12,781 bases of DNA from Victivallales bacterium (lineage in GTDB: Bacteria > Verrucomicrobiota > Lentisphaeria > Victivallales > Victivallaceae): positions 1 through 12,781 of the forward strand of contig DAOWBJ010000015.1 of the NCBI GenBank assembly GCA_030634125.1, written 5' to 3'. The translations under genes were made by a program, and so were the position numbers. This document shows positions 6,410 to 12,781 of this stretch, one piece after another. The notes under the pieces were generated by a model. The model worked only from the letters and a program-made list of their open reading frames with translations. It was not told the DNA's origin and did not search any database. Each line of letters begins with the position of its first letter. The first letter of the stretch is position 1.

Positions 6410-7624
6410 TCATTTTTTCAGGAGCAATTCTCTGAGCATTAATAAGCCTCTGATTTTCGCGCGATTGCGAATTGAATCCCGGTTGCCGGGGAAAATATGC
6501 TTTGAAACAATGATTTTATCATGCAGTAAAGCCGCTATATAAACCAGACCTACAGGTTTTTCATCTGTGCCGCCGTCTGGACCGGCAATCCCGCTAACCG
6601 CTATCGCGGCATCTACATCAAGGGCTTTTGCTACACCCGAAACCATAGCACTTACACATTCGCTGCTGACAGCTCCATGAGTTTCAAGAATCTCCTGTGG
6701 AACTCCTGAAAGTTTTGTTTTGACAGCATTGCTGTACGAAACTATTGAGCCGGAAAATATTTGCGATGAGCCCGGCAAATCCGTTATTGCCGCCGCGATC
6801 ATACCGCCGGTACATGACTCGGCTGTTCCTAAAGTATAGCTCAGCCCTCTCAAGCGTTCGGAAATCTCTTCCACTAGTGATAGTTTGTTATCCGCCAGGA
6901 CAGCATCGCCAAAAAGCTTTTTAGCCTCCTCGGCTTTCTGTACAATTAAATTCTCGTCCCCGCCGCTGAAAAATACTTTCACGCCCTCAACCGAAGAGCA
7001 ATATGCTAAAGATAAAGGCAGGCCCTTCACTAATGGTTCAACTTTCCCCTGCACTATTAATTCAGATATCGATGTTATCATGAAACTCGAAGTAAAATTT
7101 GCTTCCGCGACAAGTTTTTTTAAAAGCGGCATGGCTTCATTTTCAAACATTGGATTTAATTCGTCGGGAGGACCGGGTAATAATATAATCTCAGTTTCGC
7201 CCTTTACCCATAATCCGGGAGCCGTGCCGACATGATTTTTTAAAACTATTGAATTTTCAGGGACATCAGCCTGCGATAAATAATCTTTATCGGGCGCGGT
7301 CGAATGCCGGTTCGCCCAGCGTCGTATTAAATGAGCTTCTATCTCTAAATCTCTATGTAGTTTCAGCTTGAGAAAATCACAAACGGCATTACGGGTTAAG
7401 TCGTCACGAGTCGGACCTAAGCCGCCGGTAGTGATTATAAGGTCGGAATCACCAGCCGCGCTTTCAAGCGCCTGCCGTAAATCCGCAAAACTATCGCCTA
7501 CAACAAGTGCTCGAAACGGCACAATCCCCGCTTCACCAAGCTGTTGACCCACAAAAGTCAAATTAGTGTTTACCGTAGTTCCTTTCAGTAATTCGGTCCC
7601 CGTACAGATAACACTTACACGCAT
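6410..7624 (-). CDS. cinA: CinA-family protein, NMN deamidase/putative ADP-ribose pyrophosphatase
   Basis: The 404-residue protein has both CinA domains. The N-terminal molybdopterin-binding-like (COG1058) domain begins VSVICTGTELLKG and contains TTGGLGPTRDD near residues 66-76. The C-terminal domain carries AESCTGG with Ser270 and then VSGIAGPDGG; this region deamidates nicotinamide mononucleotide in characterised members and so takes part in NAD salvage, while the N-terminal domain of some homologues hydrolyses ADP-ribose. Length is near that of the usual two-domain form. The protein has no signal peptide and should be cytoplasmic. AGAGG seven bases before the ATG supports the start. The gene follows the DUF493 gene after 13 bases and is the last one of the minus-strand series. 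It was named for competence and damage induction in other species, but nothing here shows such control. Confidence 0.95.
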   Translation of the reverse strand: MRVSVICTGTELLKGTTVNTNLTFVGQQLGEAGIVPFRALVVGDSFADLRQALESAAGDSDLIITTGGLGPTRDDLTRNAVCDFLKLKLHRDLEIEAHLIRRWANRHSTAPDKDYLSQADVPENSIVLKNHVGTAPGLWVKGETEIILLPGPPDELNPMFENEAMPLLKKLVAEANFTSSFMITSISELIVQGKVEPLVKGLPLSLAYCSSVEGVKVFFSGGDENLIVQKAEEAKKLFGDAVLADNKLSLVEEISERLRGLSYTLGTAESCTGGMIAAAITDLPGSSQIFSGSIVSYSNAVKTKLSGVPQEILETHGAVSSECVSAMVSGVAKALDVDAAIAVSGIAGPDGGTDEKPVGLVYIAALLHDKIIVSKHIFPGNRDSIRNRAKIRGLLMLRELLLKK

Positions 7625-7637
7625 ATTTTACCTCTTA

Positions 7638-7901
7638 TTAAAGCAGAAATTTCACTCCGTTGATGACTGAAAGCCGGGAGCTTAAATCATTCATCATTTC
7701 TCGGGACTCAAAAACTACCGGAAGTCGATAGGCTTGATATTTACCGCTGGATGATTTATCTTTTTTCTCCAGCTTCGCTTTAATTCCATATTCTTTCAGT
7801 ACGTCAAGTATAGCGGCACGACAATCGTTGTTTGCCGCGTCAGTAATAATACGGTAACTCCAGGTGCTTGGAAATTCAATTTTTTGTTCTTTTTCAGACA
7901 T
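7638..7901 (-). CDS. DUF493 (YbeD-like) small protein
   Basis: The 87-residue product fits the DUF493/YbeD family in length (E. coli YbeD is also 87 residues) and pattern. It begins with a FPSTWSYRII strand in place of the usual FP..F..KV..., then has a helix with a conserved spacing (CRAAILDVLKEYG), then SSGKYQAYRLPVVF matching the family's S.GKY.S....V strand, and ends with LSSRLSVINGVKFLL, the typical L..I..V..vL tail. The family has a small ACT-like fold and unknown function. It lies between bamA and cinA. The bamA stop (TAG) forms part of the TAGGA upstream, which leaves about 12 bases before the ATG, a rather long gap. Translational coupling to bamA is likely. Confidence 0.8.
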   Translation of the reverse strand: MSEKEQKIEFPSTWSYRIITDAANNDCRAAILDVLKEYGIKAKLEKKDKSSSGKYQAYRLPVVFESREMMNDLSSRLSVINGVKFLL

Positions 7902-7915
7902 AATAAATATTTTTC

Positions 7916-10210
7916 CTACCAGGTGAATCCCATATTGAAATGGAAACGTATTTTTTGAGAAAGTCCATCGACATTGGAAGCTATCGGATAAGCCAAATCA
8001 AGTTGAATGGGAGCTTGTAAATACGGCACCTTGATGCGCAAACCATATCCGGCACCCAGATTCATACTTCCCATGTTCATTGAAAATGAATTTTTCCAGA
8101 CGCCGCCGGCATCAACAAAAATAGCTCCACGCACAAATTTATAAATAGGATGCGTCATTGTCGCGGTAAGCAATAACATAGTCTGTCCACCAACCGGATC
8201 ATTATTTATATCCGTCGGCGCAATTGAACGATATGGAAAACCACGAATAGTTTCACCGCCACCAAGAAAATACCTCTCAAACAATGGAGCTTTTTTATTG
8301 CGGTTAAAACGAGAAATCGTTCCGATTTTGGCTCCAGCCTGGAAAATAAGAGCTTTGTCAAGCAATGACCAGTAATGACTGCCTTTAAGTTCCACACGGT
8401 AAAAATTAGTGCTTGAGCCAATGCCTTGCGCGGCCAGCGCGCCGGTCGCGTTTACGTTATACCCTGAAGTAGGATTAAACATACTGTCCCTGGTATCACG
8501 GTTAATCAGCATAGAGACTTGGCCGACATATTGCCGTCCCTGATTCGAGCGCAGCTCTGCCGATTTAGAGCGTTCAATATTGGAAACATTAACATTTTCA
8601 AATTTATAACCGACTGTCGCACTGGTGAAATCATCAAATACCTTTTTCGTCAATGTGCCTCTGATTCCAAGACGGGTTTCATTCCAGTTAGGATACACAA
8701 TGGTGTTCCAGTAACCGTTAATCGCCAGCCGCAGAGGTATATCAAATAACCACGGTTCAACGAAGTCAAAGTTCAAACTGTTACGTTCAATACCAACCAT
8801 TCCCTGCAGGCGCATACGTTGACCGCCGCCTCTGAAGAAATTTTCGGGATTGGTAATATCAAAGTTGTTACTGACAATTTCTCCCATACCGACCAAAGAA
8901 TAGTAACTTGAAACACCACCACCGACTTTAAACTGGTATGCCGGCTTTTCCTCAACTTCAAATGCCACATTTTTCTTATTAAAATCATTTGAATTAACAG
9001 TAACTGCTTCTACTTTTTTGAAGTATCCCATTCCCATTAAGCGTTCTTTACTGGCTTTAATACGGTTTTTGTCCAGAGGATCACCAGGTTGAATTACCAG
9101 TTCACGGCGGATAACTTTATCTTTAGTGATGTTGTTACCACTGATAACAACACGATTAATAGTAAATTTACGTCCCTCGGTAATTACAATCTGCATATCA
9201 ACGATATGTGTTTTGAAATCCGCCAGGCGTACTTCTCGGCAGGCAATATTGCTGTATCCTAAAGACTCATAAGCATTTTTAATCATCTGCGTAGACGCTT
9301 CAACCCGGTCATCATCGTAAGTCATGCCTTTTCTAATACGCATCAAAGGCATAACTTCCGAAGTCTTAAACACTTTATTGCCAAGAATCGTAATTTTGCC
9401 TATCTTATAAGGCTTGCCCTCGTAAATATCAAAATCAAGATCAACATATTCAGGATTATCTTTCTCGTGAGTTACTTTGATGTCTTTAACCTTGAAGTCA
9501 AGATATCCCTTGCTCCAGAAAAGTTTACGCAAACGCGCCTTGTCTTTTTCCATCTCATTACGTTCCAGCAAACCTATTTCAAGGAATCGACTCAAATATG
9601 AATGTCTGTTGGCAATTGCGTTTTTAAGCGTCCAGTTTGAAAAAACAGTTACCCCGCTAAAGGTAATATTGTTTATTTTGAGACGAAGATTTTCTTTAAT
9701 AGTGAAAGTAATATTTATTTTGCCTTTGCCGGCACTTTTCAGAACCGGAGCAATCAGCGCGTCATTATATCCTTTGTTTCTATAAAAAGCCCGCAGCCTG
9801 TTGGCGCTGACCCGCAATTTATTATCATTCAAAGGCATTCCAACGTCAAGAACCACATTGGGCTTCAACTCTTTGGCAGGAAATTTCTTATTGCCTTTAA
9901 AGATAATCTTGTTGACACGCGGTTTCACCTTTACCCTGACAATAATATCGACCTTGTCCCCGTGAATATCTTTTACTTCTGAAACAACATCATCGAAAAA
10001 GCCTAAACTGTAAAGCCTTTTAATATCATCATTAAGGGTGTTTTTATTATATATTCTACCAACTTTCTGCTGCATATTGAATAAAAGCATTTTTTCAGGG
10101 AAAGTATAACCGCCTTGCTGGTCAAATTTTATACTTTCTATCGTGGCAGCATTCAGCATGGAGCTAAATACGCATATCGCTGCTGTCCACAAAATTAATA
10201 GCTTCTTCAC
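7916..10210 (-). CDS. bamA: BamA, outer membrane protein assembly factor
   Basis: The 764-residue protein is the central part of the BAM complex, which inserts beta-barrel proteins into the outer membrane. A signal peptide (KKLLILWTAAICVFSSMLNA) should be cut after Ala21. Five POTRA domains follow up to about residue 425; later ones show the typical G-N strand turn and the GYxxI pattern, for example in ITILGNKVF and VVISGNNIT. The rest is the 16-stranded barrel, with the conserved RGF of loop 6 at 656-658 (IRGFPYRS). It ends FHFNMGFTW, an aromatic C-terminus like the usual beta signal but with Trp last. The start is GTG at 10208-10210, with AAAGGG about 12 bases before it. It follows dnaB after 21 bases and precedes the DUF493 gene by 14 bases. 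The usual neighbours skp, lpxD and lpxA are absent. Confidence 0.95.
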   Translation of the reverse strand: MKKLLILWTAAICVFSSMLNAATIESIKFDQQGGYTFPEKMLLFNMQQKVGRIYNKNTLNDDIKRLYSLGFFDDVVSEVKDIHGDKVDIIVRVKVKPRVNKIIFKGNKKFPAKELKPNVVLDVGMPLNDNKLRVSANRLRAFYRNKGYNDALIAPVLKSAGKGKINITFTIKENLRLKINNITFSGVTVFSNWTLKNAIANRHSYLSRFLEIGLLERNEMEKDKARLRKLFWSKGYLDFKVKDIKVTHEKDNPEYVDLDFDIYEGKPYKIGKITILGNKVFKTSEVMPLMRIRKGMTYDDDRVEASTQMIKNAYESLGYSNIACREVRLADFKTHIVDMQIVITEGRKFTINRVVISGNNITKDKVIRRELVIQPGDPLDKNRIKASKERLMGMGYFKKVEAVTVNSNDFNKKNVAFEVEEKPAYQFKVGGGVSSYYSLVGMGEIVSNNFDITNPENFFRGGGQRMRLQGMVGIERNSLNFDFVEPWLFDIPLRLAINGYWNTIVYPNWNETRLGIRGTLTKKVFDDFTSATVGYKFENVNVSNIERSKSAELRSNQGRQYVGQVSMLINRDTRDSMFNPTSGYNVNATGALAAQGIGSSTNFYRVELKGSHYWSLLDKALIFQAGAKIGTISRFNRNKKAPLFERYFLGGGETIRGFPYRSIAPTDINNDPVGGQTMLLLTATMTHPIYKFVRGAIFVDAGGVWKNSFSMNMGSMNLGAGYGLRIKVPYLQAPIQLDLAYPIASNVDGLSQKIRFHFNMGFTW

Positions 10211-10231
10211 AATAATAACAATCCCTTTCTA

Positions 10232-11653
10232 TTAAGCGTCATTAACCGGACGGTCTCCCGCAGTAAATTTAACATTGACAAACTCCATACGTGACGGGAA
10301 AAATTTCATTTTTACAATTCCAGTACGTCCATTACGATTTTTTTCCAATATAAGTTCAGCATCCAATCCATCATGATCCTGCTCAGAACTAATCCCTTTT
10401 GATTCATCCCGGTCACGATGCAGAAAGCTTACAATATCGGCGTCCTGCTCAATCGAGCCTGACTCACGCAAATGGCTGAGTCTTGGTCTGGCGGAGGCTC
10501 CGGCTGTTTTTTCAACTTCACGGTTGAGCTGTGCCAGCACCAGAATCGGTATATTTAATTCTTTAGCAAGTTTCTTAATGCCCGATGAAATTTCGGCGAC
10601 TTCCTGCTGGCGGTTATCAATTCGTCCATCAGCTTTCATCAACTGCAGGTAGTCGATTGCTATAAAATCTATATCATGCATCATTTTAAGACGACGCGCT
10701 TTTGCCCGCAGTTCGGCGATAGTCAAACCGCCGGTCGGGTCAATAAATATTTTTGCGTCCTGCAGGGCGGCAACGGCTTGAGTCAATTTTGTCATTTCAT
10801 TATGTTTGAAAGAGCCGTCAAAAAATCTAGTTTCAGGAATCCTCGCTTCGGTACAAATCAAACGGCGCGCGATTTGTTCGGAAGTCATTTCCAAACTGAA
10901 AAAAGCAACGGCGCGCGGCTTGCTTGTCTGTATCGCGACGTTGCGAATCAAGTTCAAAGCCAATGAAGTCTTCCCGATTGACGGCCGGGCTCCAAGGACA
11001 AACATCTCGCCTGGTTTCATTCCCCCGATCATTTTGTCAAGATCAGGTAAACCAGTCGGAATCCCTATCTCAATTTCGCCGTTAATCAATGCCTGGATAT
11101 TTTTAAAGGTATCTCCCAGGGTTTCCTTAAGGGTTACAATATCAGAACGGCTTGTAACATTACGGACCTTAAAAAGATCAGTTTCAATCTGGTCGATCAA
11201 CTCTTTAGCGTTTATCGAATCATCATAACATTTAAGCAGTGATTCACTGCAGACATTAATCATATTGCGCAGGACAAAAAATTCCCGGGTAATATTACAC
11301 CAGCTTTCAAGGTTGGCGGTCGTGGCAATTGAATTATAAAGTTCAGCAAGAAAAACCTCACCCCCGATACCTTCCAATGTGCCGTTTTTCGACAGCTGGT
11401 GAGCAACAGAAATCAGATCAACACCCAAATCGGATTTATTATAAAGCGCGTCAATCGCCTTAAAAACTTCCCGATGAATATGGGAATAAAAAGCTTCAGC
11501 CGAACTGAGCTGTTCTATCACCATGTCCACACAAGGCCGCGGTTCGCGCAGCATTGCGGCAAGAACCGCCCTTTCAACCTCAAGATTATGAGGTTGAGGA
11601 CGTTCATTTACAACAGAACCTGCTGCTTCATCATTGCTTTGAATATTGACCAT
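10232..11653 (-). CDS. dnaB: DnaB replicative DNA helicase
   Basis: The 473-residue protein is the hexameric 5'-3' helicase that unwinds DNA ahead of the replication fork. Residues of roughly 20-125 form the N-terminal helical domain (HNLEVERAVLAAML onward), followed by a linker helix region. The RecA-like domain carries the Walker A sequence GARPSIGKT with Lys228 and Walker B FIAIDYLQLM with Asp334, then the DnaB signature LNREVEKTAG and LRESGSIEQDADI, and a late ILEKNRNG arginine-finger region. No intein is visible. The length is normal. There is no strong Shine-Dalgarno before the ATG (AGAAG is only two bases away), so translation may depend on the upstream rplI, whose stop is 23 bases before it. 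Confidence 0.97.
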   Translation of the reverse strand: MVNIQSNDEAAGSVVNERPQPHNLEVERAVLAAMLREPRPCVDMVIEQLSSAEAFYSHIHREVFKAIDALYNKSDLGVDLISVAHQLSKNGTLEGIGGEVFLAELYNSIATTANLESWCNITREFFVLRNMINVCSESLLKCYDDSINAKELIDQIETDLFKVRNVTSRSDIVTLKETLGDTFKNIQALINGEIEIGIPTGLPDLDKMIGGMKPGEMFVLGARPSIGKTSLALNLIRNVAIQTSKPRAVAFFSLEMTSEQIARRLICTEARIPETRFFDGSFKHNEMTKLTQAVAALQDAKIFIDPTGGLTIAELRAKARRLKMMHDIDFIAIDYLQLMKADGRIDNRQQEVAEISSGIKKLAKELNIPILVLAQLNREVEKTAGASARPRLSHLRESGSIEQDADIVSFLHRDRDESKGISSEQDHDGLDAELILEKNRNGRTGIVKMKFFPSRMEFVNVKFTAGDRPVNDA

Positions 11654-11676
11654 AACTTCTATTTTTTAAAAAGACC

Positions 11677-12135
11677 TTAAGCTTGAGCTCTGTCTATTTT
11701 TACTTTTATAGTTGCTTTAACATTGTGTCCAAGAGCAATCACTACGTCAAAAGAACCAAGTTCTTTGATTGTATCATCAATTTTAACTTGCTGATGCTTA
11801 ACTTCGAGTTCTTTTTCAGCGAGCTGTTCAACGATATTACGCGCACTGACTGAACCGAATAATTGATCGTCTTCAGAAGCCTGCATTGTAAATGTTAATT
11901 CAACTTCATTAAGTTTAGCGGCTAAAGCTTCTGTCTCAGATAATTCTTTGGCGCGGCGCGCTTCGTTCTGCTCTTTACGGGCAGCAAGCATCTTCTCTGT
12001 TCCAGAGGTTAATTTAGTAACCAGACCTTTCGGGATGAGGTAATTTCTAGCGTAACCGGCAGAAACTGAAACTTCATCACCAGCGAGTCCCAGATCAGCG
12101 ACATCTTCGAGTAAAATATATTTTTGATTTGCCAT
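11677..12135 (-). CDS. rplI: 50S ribosomal protein L9
   Basis: The 152-residue product fits L9, which binds 23S rRNA at the base of the L1 stalk. It opens with NQKYILLEDVADLGLAGDEV and has the conserved AGYARNYLIPKG at residues about 25-36, then a long charged helix, and a C-terminal domain (GSVSARNIVEQL onward). I chose the ATG at 12133-12135 over an in-frame GTG at 12142-12144, because GAGAG/AGGAG lies 10 bases ahead of the ATG but overlaps the GTG. Length is close to the usual 148-150. It sits between rpsR and dnaB, the classical order. Confidence 0.96.
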   Translation of the reverse strand: MANQKYILLEDVADLGLAGDEVSVSAGYARNYLIPKGLVTKLTSGTEKMLAARKEQNEARRAKELSETEALAAKLNEVELTFTMQASEDDQLFGSVSARNIVEQLAEKELEVKHQQVKIDDTIKELGSFDVVIALGHNVKATIKVKIDRAQA

Positions 12136-12153
12136 TGATAACACTCTCCTGCT

Positions 12154-12384
12154 TTATAATACCAAGCTAACGATTCTAGCGCGTTTGATTGCGATACCGA
12201 GCATTTTCTGATGCAGCAGACAAGTACCGGTAATACGACGAGGCAAAATCTTACCTTTCTCAGTCTGGAATTTGCGGAGAGTTTCCACATCCATAAAATC
12301 AATGTAATGAATTTGCGATTCACAAAAGCGGCAAATCTTAGGTTTGCTGACTCTTTTTTTTCTACGTGTTTTCTTTCTTTGCAT
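12154..12384 (-). CDS. rpsR: 30S ribosomal protein S18
   Basis: The 76-residue basic protein is S18, a component of the 30S platform. It shows the N-terminal arginine/lysine run (MQRKKTRRKKR), the conserved CRFCE with a CxxC pair, IDFMDVETLRKFQTEKGKI and the RRITG stretch, then the closing HQKMLGIAIKRARIV helix. The CxxC resembles the zinc-type (C+) form of the protein. AGGAAA stands eight bases before the ATG. It lies 49 bases after the ssb stop and 18 before the rplI start. Confidence 0.97.
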   Translation of the reverse strand: MQRKKTRRKKRVSKPKICRFCESQIHYIDFMDVETLRKFQTEKGKILPRRITGTCLLHQKMLGIAIKRARIVSLVL

Positions 12385-12433
12385 TTTTACTTTCCTGTTT
12401 TGGTTAATTATAATATACTAGTATCTAATTTCT

Positions 12434-12781
12434 CTAGAACGGAATATCATCTTCAGCATCATTATTGACCTGAAAAGCGTCATTCGGCATTGCGGGAAAA
12501 CCATTCGCTTCTTTTCCCTGAACCGGAGCCGGAGCACCGGTAGCCGCAGGACTGACACCGCTTTGCTGTGGAGCCTGACTGCCGCCGTTCTGCTGCGGAG
12601 CTTGAGCAGCGGTATTTTGCTGCGGAGCTTGATAGCCACCGCTCTCCTGACCTGAATCACGACGTCCGCCGATGAATTGAACCCGTTCAGCAACAACGCG
12701 CAAAGTAGAGCGTTTTTTCCCGGTATCACGGTCATCCCACTGATCGAACTGCAAACGCCCTTCAATCATTGCGGCTGAACC
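12434..12781 (-). CDS. ssb: Single-stranded DNA-binding protein, 5' end outside the window
   Basis: The last 115 residues are visible; the frame is open to the right edge and the start lies beyond it. The first visible residues GSAAMIEGRLQF and STLRVVAERVQFIG are the last strands of the OB fold, which binds single-stranded DNA. A disordered linker rich in Gln, Ala, Pro and Gly follows, with three 9-residue repeats beginning QAPQQ. It ends in DDIPF, the acidic tip that recruits partners such as DNA polymerase III chi subunit, RecO and PriA. The order ssb-rpsR-rplI-dnaB is typical; rpsF would be expected further upstream. Most of the OB fold is missing only because the window ends. Confidence 0.97.
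   Translation of the reverse strand, partial: GSAAMIEGRLQFDQWDDRDTGKKRSTLRVVAERVQFIGGRRDSGQESGGYQAPQQNTAAQAPQQNGGSQAPQQSGVSPAATGAPAPVQGKEANGFPAMPNDAFQVNNDAEDDIPF
12551..12631. repeat. ssb: Three tandem 27-bp repeats in the ssb linker
   Basis: Three units of exactly 27 bases (12605-12631, 12578-12604 and 12551-12577 in minus-strand order) encode QAPQQNTAA, QAPQQNGGS and QAPQQSGVS. The first 15 bases of each unit are nearly identical and the ends have diverged. The repeat stays in frame, so copy number could change the linker length without breaking the protein. Confidence 0.85.

Noticed and set aside
12136..12144. GTG start three codons upstream for rplI
   Set aside because: The Shine-Dalgarno sequence would overlap this start codon, and L9 proteins begin close to the ATG at 12135.
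12385..12433. Exact TATAAT on the minus strand and palindrome ATACTAGTAT between ssb and rpsR
   Set aside because: No acceptable -35 box lies 16-18 bases before the TATAAT, and ssb-rpsR are normally co-transcribed.

Overview
The window looks like chromosome of a Gram-negative bacterium. It encodes BamA, at least four lipobox-bearing lipoproteins and an LpoB-like protein, which together imply an outer membrane. The phylum cannot be fixed from sequence alone. The paired SGNH hydrolase and NIF3 genes, the glycoside-hydrolase-like debris and the ISL3-type transposase remnant would suit a polysaccharide-degrading PVC lineage such as Lentisphaerota, but that is inference.

Layout. Positions 1-281 hold a decayed reading frame that resembles the end of a family 2 glycoside hydrolase domain, an 18-bp perfect palindrome and a small hairpin. 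Positions 282-1811 carry a tight plus-strand pair: an SGNH/GDSL hydrolase and a NIF3-family dinuclear metal protein. Positions 1812-2426 are a gene-poor gap with a truncated ISL3-family transposase C-terminus on the minus strand and, at its right end, a sigma70-type promoter. Positions 2427-6284 are a plus-strand run of four probable lipoproteins: LpoB-like, YcfL-like (DUF1425), a COG3014-like TPR lipoprotein with an added C-terminal EF-hand pair, and an unrecognised small lipoprotein. Positions 6285-6409 separate two convergent operons and hold terminator-like hairpins.

From 12781 back to 6410 the minus strand carries one closely spaced series: ssb (5' end outside the window), rpsR, rplI, dnaB, bamA, a DUF493/YbeD-like gene and cinA. 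The first four form the classical replication/ribosomal-protein cluster. Joining bamA directly behind dnaB is less usual.

The best candidate for an under-described system is the four-lipoprotein cassette. LpoB in E. coli is an outer-membrane lipoprotein activator of the peptidoglycan synthase PBP1b, and I recall LpoB-, YcfL- and COG3014-type genes lying together in some gammaproteobacteria. The version here differs by a large insertion in the LpoB-like protein, calcium-binding motifs on the COG3014-like protein and a fourth member. The rest of the window is mostly ordinary housekeeping content. No tRNA, rRNA or CRISPR array was seen.
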